A program made the translations under genes and the position numbers. From Patiriisocius sp047730165 (GTDB lineage Bacteria; Bacteroidota; Bacteroidia; Flavobacteriales; Flavobacteriaceae), in assembly GCF_047730165.1 (NCBI RefSeq), contig NZ_CP159834.1, forward strand, positions 372,001 through 436,000: a DNA stretch of 64,000 bases, read 5' to 3'. Of the stretch, positions 61,754 to 64,000 are shown piece by piece (the stretch's first letter is position 1; every line of letters begins with the position of its first letter). The notes beneath the pieces are model-generated. The model searched no databases. It saw only the letters and a list, made by a program, of their open reading frames with translations, and was not told the origin of the DNA.

Positions 61754-62713
61754 ATGGTTCCCCTCTCTCACAAATCTAAACAATATCTACTCGTTGCCCT
61801 AAAGGTTTTGATATTGCTTGTGGCATTCATATTCATATTTCAAAAAGTAATGAATATTGATACGCAGACGTGGAGCGAATTTAAAAATGCTTTCACAGAA
61901 GAAAACTCCAATCCTTATTATTCAATTCTCGTTATTTTAGCATTAACGCTACTTAATTGGTTATTGGAAATAAGAAAATGGAAACTAGTAGTATCCCATC
62001 TTCAGACCATATCATTTAAAACTTCGCTAAAGCAAAGTCTCGCAGCCCTAACTGCCTCTTTGGCGACTCCCGCCCGGGTAGGTGATTATGGCGCAAAAGC
62101 GGCCTATTACCCAAATGAAAAACGCAAACAAATCTTATTACTTAATTTGTTCAGCAACGGAATGCAAATGATGGTAACCGCCTTTTTTGGGATGATAGGC
62201 TTCTGTTTAGTTGGACTTAATTACCCGCTACCAGTTTCAACAAACAAAGTAGGTTATATCCTATTAGGCCTGTTTCTCAGTACACTTGCTGTATACTTTT
62301 TTAGAAACAAGACACTATTAATCAAGGGGCTTTCTATCAAGTCTGTTTTAACCTATTTCAAAGGGCTAAGTCTCAAAATAAAAACAGGAACAGCCTTATT
62401 TTCCTTACTTCGTTATTTAGTTTTTAGTTCTTTATTCGTTATTGTCTTAGTCTTTTTTGGAGCTGAAAATGGTTTTGTTTCGCTTTATATTTTCATCTTC
62501 ACCATGTATTTTTTCGTAAGTATCATTCCATCACTCTTTATATTTGATGTAGTGATAAGAAGTGGTGTTGCCGTATGGTTATTCTCAATTATTGATGTGC
62601 CTGAGCCCACTGTTTTATGCACCGTATTAACCATGTGGCTTCTCAATTTTGTCCTACCAGCACTAATAGGAAGCTATTTTGTGATGACTTTTAAACCCGC
62701 AGAGAGCCAATGA
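61754..62713 (+). CDS. Lysylphosphatidylglycerol synthase TM-region (UPF0104-like) membrane protein
   Basis: A 319-residue integral membrane protein with about eight helices. ALTASLATPARVGDYGAKAAYYP (near residue 100) corresponds to the conserved motif of UPF0104/AglD-type LPG synthase transmembrane proteins. The catalytic MprF domain is absent. Its stop overlaps the next GT2 start by 4 bases, so it is coupled to a glycosyltransferase and may act in lipid-linked glycan handling. Specific function is unknown. Confidence 0.83.
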   Translation: MVPLSHKSKQYLLVALKVLILLVAFIFIFQKVMNIDTQTWSEFKNAFTEENSNPYYSILVILALTLLNWLLEIRKWKLVVSHLQTISFKTSLKQSLAALTASLATPARVGDYGAKAAYYPNEKRKQILLLNLFSNGMQMMVTAFFGMIGFCLVGLNYPLPVSTNKVGYILLGLFLSTLAVYFFRNKTLLIKGLSIKSVLTYFKGLSLKIKTGTALFSLLRYLVFSSLFVIVLVFFGAENGFVSLYIFIFTMYFFVSIIPSLFIFDVVIRSGVAVWLFSIIDVPEPTVLCTVLTMWLLNFVLPALIGSYFVMTFKPAESQ

Positions 62714-63846
62714 TTTTTCTCATACTCATAGCCAGCTACGCAGTCCTTATTGGGTGCTTTATTTTTGGCCTCGACAGACTTAAGAACATTTCTAAAATTT
62801 TAAACAGAGAAGAATCGTCACAAACATCTACTCCGTTTTCGATCGTGGTGCCTTTTAGAAATGAAGCCGAAAGACTGCCTGCTCTTTTGAGATCTATCGC
62901 AGCGCTGGCATATAAACCAGAATACTTTGAAGTAATATTAATTAACGATGATTCTACAGATGACTCTGTAAAAATTATTAAAGAATTTGCGCGGGAGTTT
63001 CCTGTGCTTATTATTTCAGTAGTAGATAATATACGGACTTCGATAGCACCAAAAAAGGATGCTATTACTACGGCGATCGACTTAGCAAAACACGAATGGA
63101 TTATCACTACAGACGCAGATTGTTTACTTCCCAGGCTATGGCTGCAAAGCTTTCACTCGTTTATATTAAAAACCAAGGTAGAATTTATTGTGGCGCCAGT
63201 CATCTATAAAACATCCAGCTCCTTTATCGATCAATATCAACTATTAGATGTTCTTAGCTTGCAAGGTATTACTATGGGAAGCTTTGGGCTTGGGACGGGT
63301 TTGCTCTGCAATGGCGCTAATCTTGCTTACACAAAACCACTATTTAAGGCACTCAACGGATTTGAAAACAACAAGCACATTGCAAGTGGAGACGACATTT
63401 TTATGTTAGAAAATGTGCAATCTCAGTTTCCAGAAAAAGTAGGGTATCTGGCAAACAAAGAAGCTATCGTTACTACGTTTCCAGAAACTTCTTGGAAGGC
63501 GCTCATTTCGCAACGTGTGCGGTGGGCGAAGAAAACAGGGAAGCAAAAATCCAGTCTTATAAAATTGATAGGTTTGATTGTCTTTGCGGTAAATCTGACT
63601 ATTCTACTGCTTCCGTTCTATTTATTTTTATATCAAGAATCGTTGTGGTTTGGTATTTCGGCTTTGATTCTTAAGATTATTATTGATTATCTGCTGCTCC
63701 AAAAATCCGGACAGTTTTTCGGTAGGAATATTTCTGTAGTACACGTTTTTATTCATTTTTATAGCTACGCCCTTGTTTCTACTTGGGTGGTTCTTAAAAG
63801 TCTGTTCACAAATTACACCTGGAAGGATCGTTTGCATCTCCACTAA
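62710..63846 (+). CDS. Membrane glycosyltransferase family 2
   Basis: A 378-residue GT2 with one N-terminal helix (about 2-20), a GT-A domain and 2-3 C-terminal helices (about 285-365). The motifs are SIVVPFRNEAERLPALLRS, INDDSTDDS, TTDADCLLP (DxD near 137), HIASGDDIFML (near 228) and QRVRWAKKTG (near 262, the QxxRW type). It probably extends a glycan or glycolipid. It is translationally coupled to the UPF0104-like membrane protein. Confidence 0.87.
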   Translation: MIFLILIASYAVLIGCFIFGLDRLKNISKILNREESSQTSTPFSIVVPFRNEAERLPALLRSIAALAYKPEYFEVILINDDSTDDSVKIIKEFAREFPVLIISVVDNIRTSIAPKKDAITTAIDLAKHEWIITTDADCLLPRLWLQSFHSFILKTKVEFIVAPVIYKTSSSFIDQYQLLDVLSLQGITMGSFGLGTGLLCNGANLAYTKPLFKALNGFENNKHIASGDDIFMLENVQSQFPEKVGYLANKEAIVTTFPETSWKALISQRVRWAKKTGKQKSSLIKLIGLIVFAVNLTILLLPFYLFLYQESLWFGISALILKIIIDYLLLQKSGQFFGRNISVVHVFIHFYSYALVSTWVVLKSLFTNYTWKDRLHLH

Positions 63847-63887
63847 GCCGAAAATTTATATCTTTAACATGTCCTAAACCTACAGTT

Positions 63888-64000
63888 ATGAAAAATATAC
63901 ACTCCCTATTCTGCGGTATCATACTACTATTTGCTGGCGCAATGACGGCACAAAACAGCTATATTGTGAATGATGAAAACCTGTCTTTAAAAACCGAAGT
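63888..64000 (+). CDS. Secreted protein, N-terminal part only (3' truncated by window)
   Basis: From ATG 63888, 37 full codons are visible. They begin with a Sec signal peptide (MKNIHSLFCGIILLFAGAM, then TAQ). TATCTTTA about 30 bases upstream is close to a -7 box. Too little remains to assign a family. Confidence 0.7.
   Translation, partial: MKNIHSLFCGIILLFAGAMTAQNSYIVNDENLSLKTE

Overview
The window reads as a chromosomal segment of a marine member of the Flavobacteriaceae (Bacteroidota). The base composition is AT-rich and genes lack obvious Shine-Dalgarno sequences. Several promoters match the Bacteroidota -7 box TAnnTTTG. There is a secreted protein with a type IX secretion (T9SS) sorting tail, mevalonate-pathway genes, a UbiA-type prenyltransferase and many lipoproteins with short signal peptides. 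At least four genes appear to use TTG starts. I cannot name the species; the gene content and order fit the Dokdonia/Leeuwenhoekiella type of marine flavobacteria.

Layout. 1-8528: redox proteins (end of an FAD oxidoreductase, a polyferredoxin), three glycosyltransferases and two divergent lipoproteins (M28 peptidase, TolB-like). 8552-13469: a tight minus-strand polyamine operon (arginine decarboxylase, agmatinase, deoxyhypusine-synthase-like enzyme, GNAT-nitrilase fusion) preceded by a strongly structured, non-coding 5' region (about 13590-13866). 14070-20656: pseudouridine synthase lacking the usual catalytic Asp, nitrilase, UbiA prenyltransferase, GHMP kinase, T9SS cargo and mvaD. 20886-29214: housekeeping genes, two decayed genes, tRNA-Leu, and a BlaI/BlaR-type pair with two perfect operators. 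29221-42205: an exopolysaccharide/envelope cluster (GT2, a manA broken by one amber codon, a three-gene membrane protein/Ig/glycosidase operon, GT4, flippase, STAS protein, TPR-beta-barrel protein). 42395-49445: a seven-gene signalling operon (receiver, H-NOX, PAS/GAF kinase, FIST protein, second kinase, Hpt, LytTR regulator). 49687-57874: a kinase-M23-aminotransferase triple fusion, a MutS-like membrane ATPase operon and a decayed DUF4230 gene. 58093-64000: cyclase, hemW with a 29-copy heptamer repeat just upstream and an in-frame REP-like insertion, a broken four-helix-bundle gene, ruvC, a flippase-like membrane protein with a GT2, and the start of a secreted protein.

Most interesting reading. 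The operon at 42395-49445 encodes two different candidate heme/NO sensor types (H-NOX and a FIST/NosP-like protein), two histidine kinases, an Hpt protein and a LytTR output regulator. Directly repeated half-sites (consensus near TGTMGACGAGTGG, exactly 21 bp apart, as expected for LytTR proteins) occur upstream of this operon and upstream of three exopolysaccharide transcription units. At the last three the repeat lies 32-33 bp from a TAnnTTTG-like box. I infer a gas- or redox-responsive exopolysaccharide regulon with autoregulation.

The segment also holds an unusual number of decayed genes: DUF1697, an EEP nuclease remnant, manA, DUF4230 and a four-helix-bundle protein. Three of these are interrupted by a single in-frame stop.
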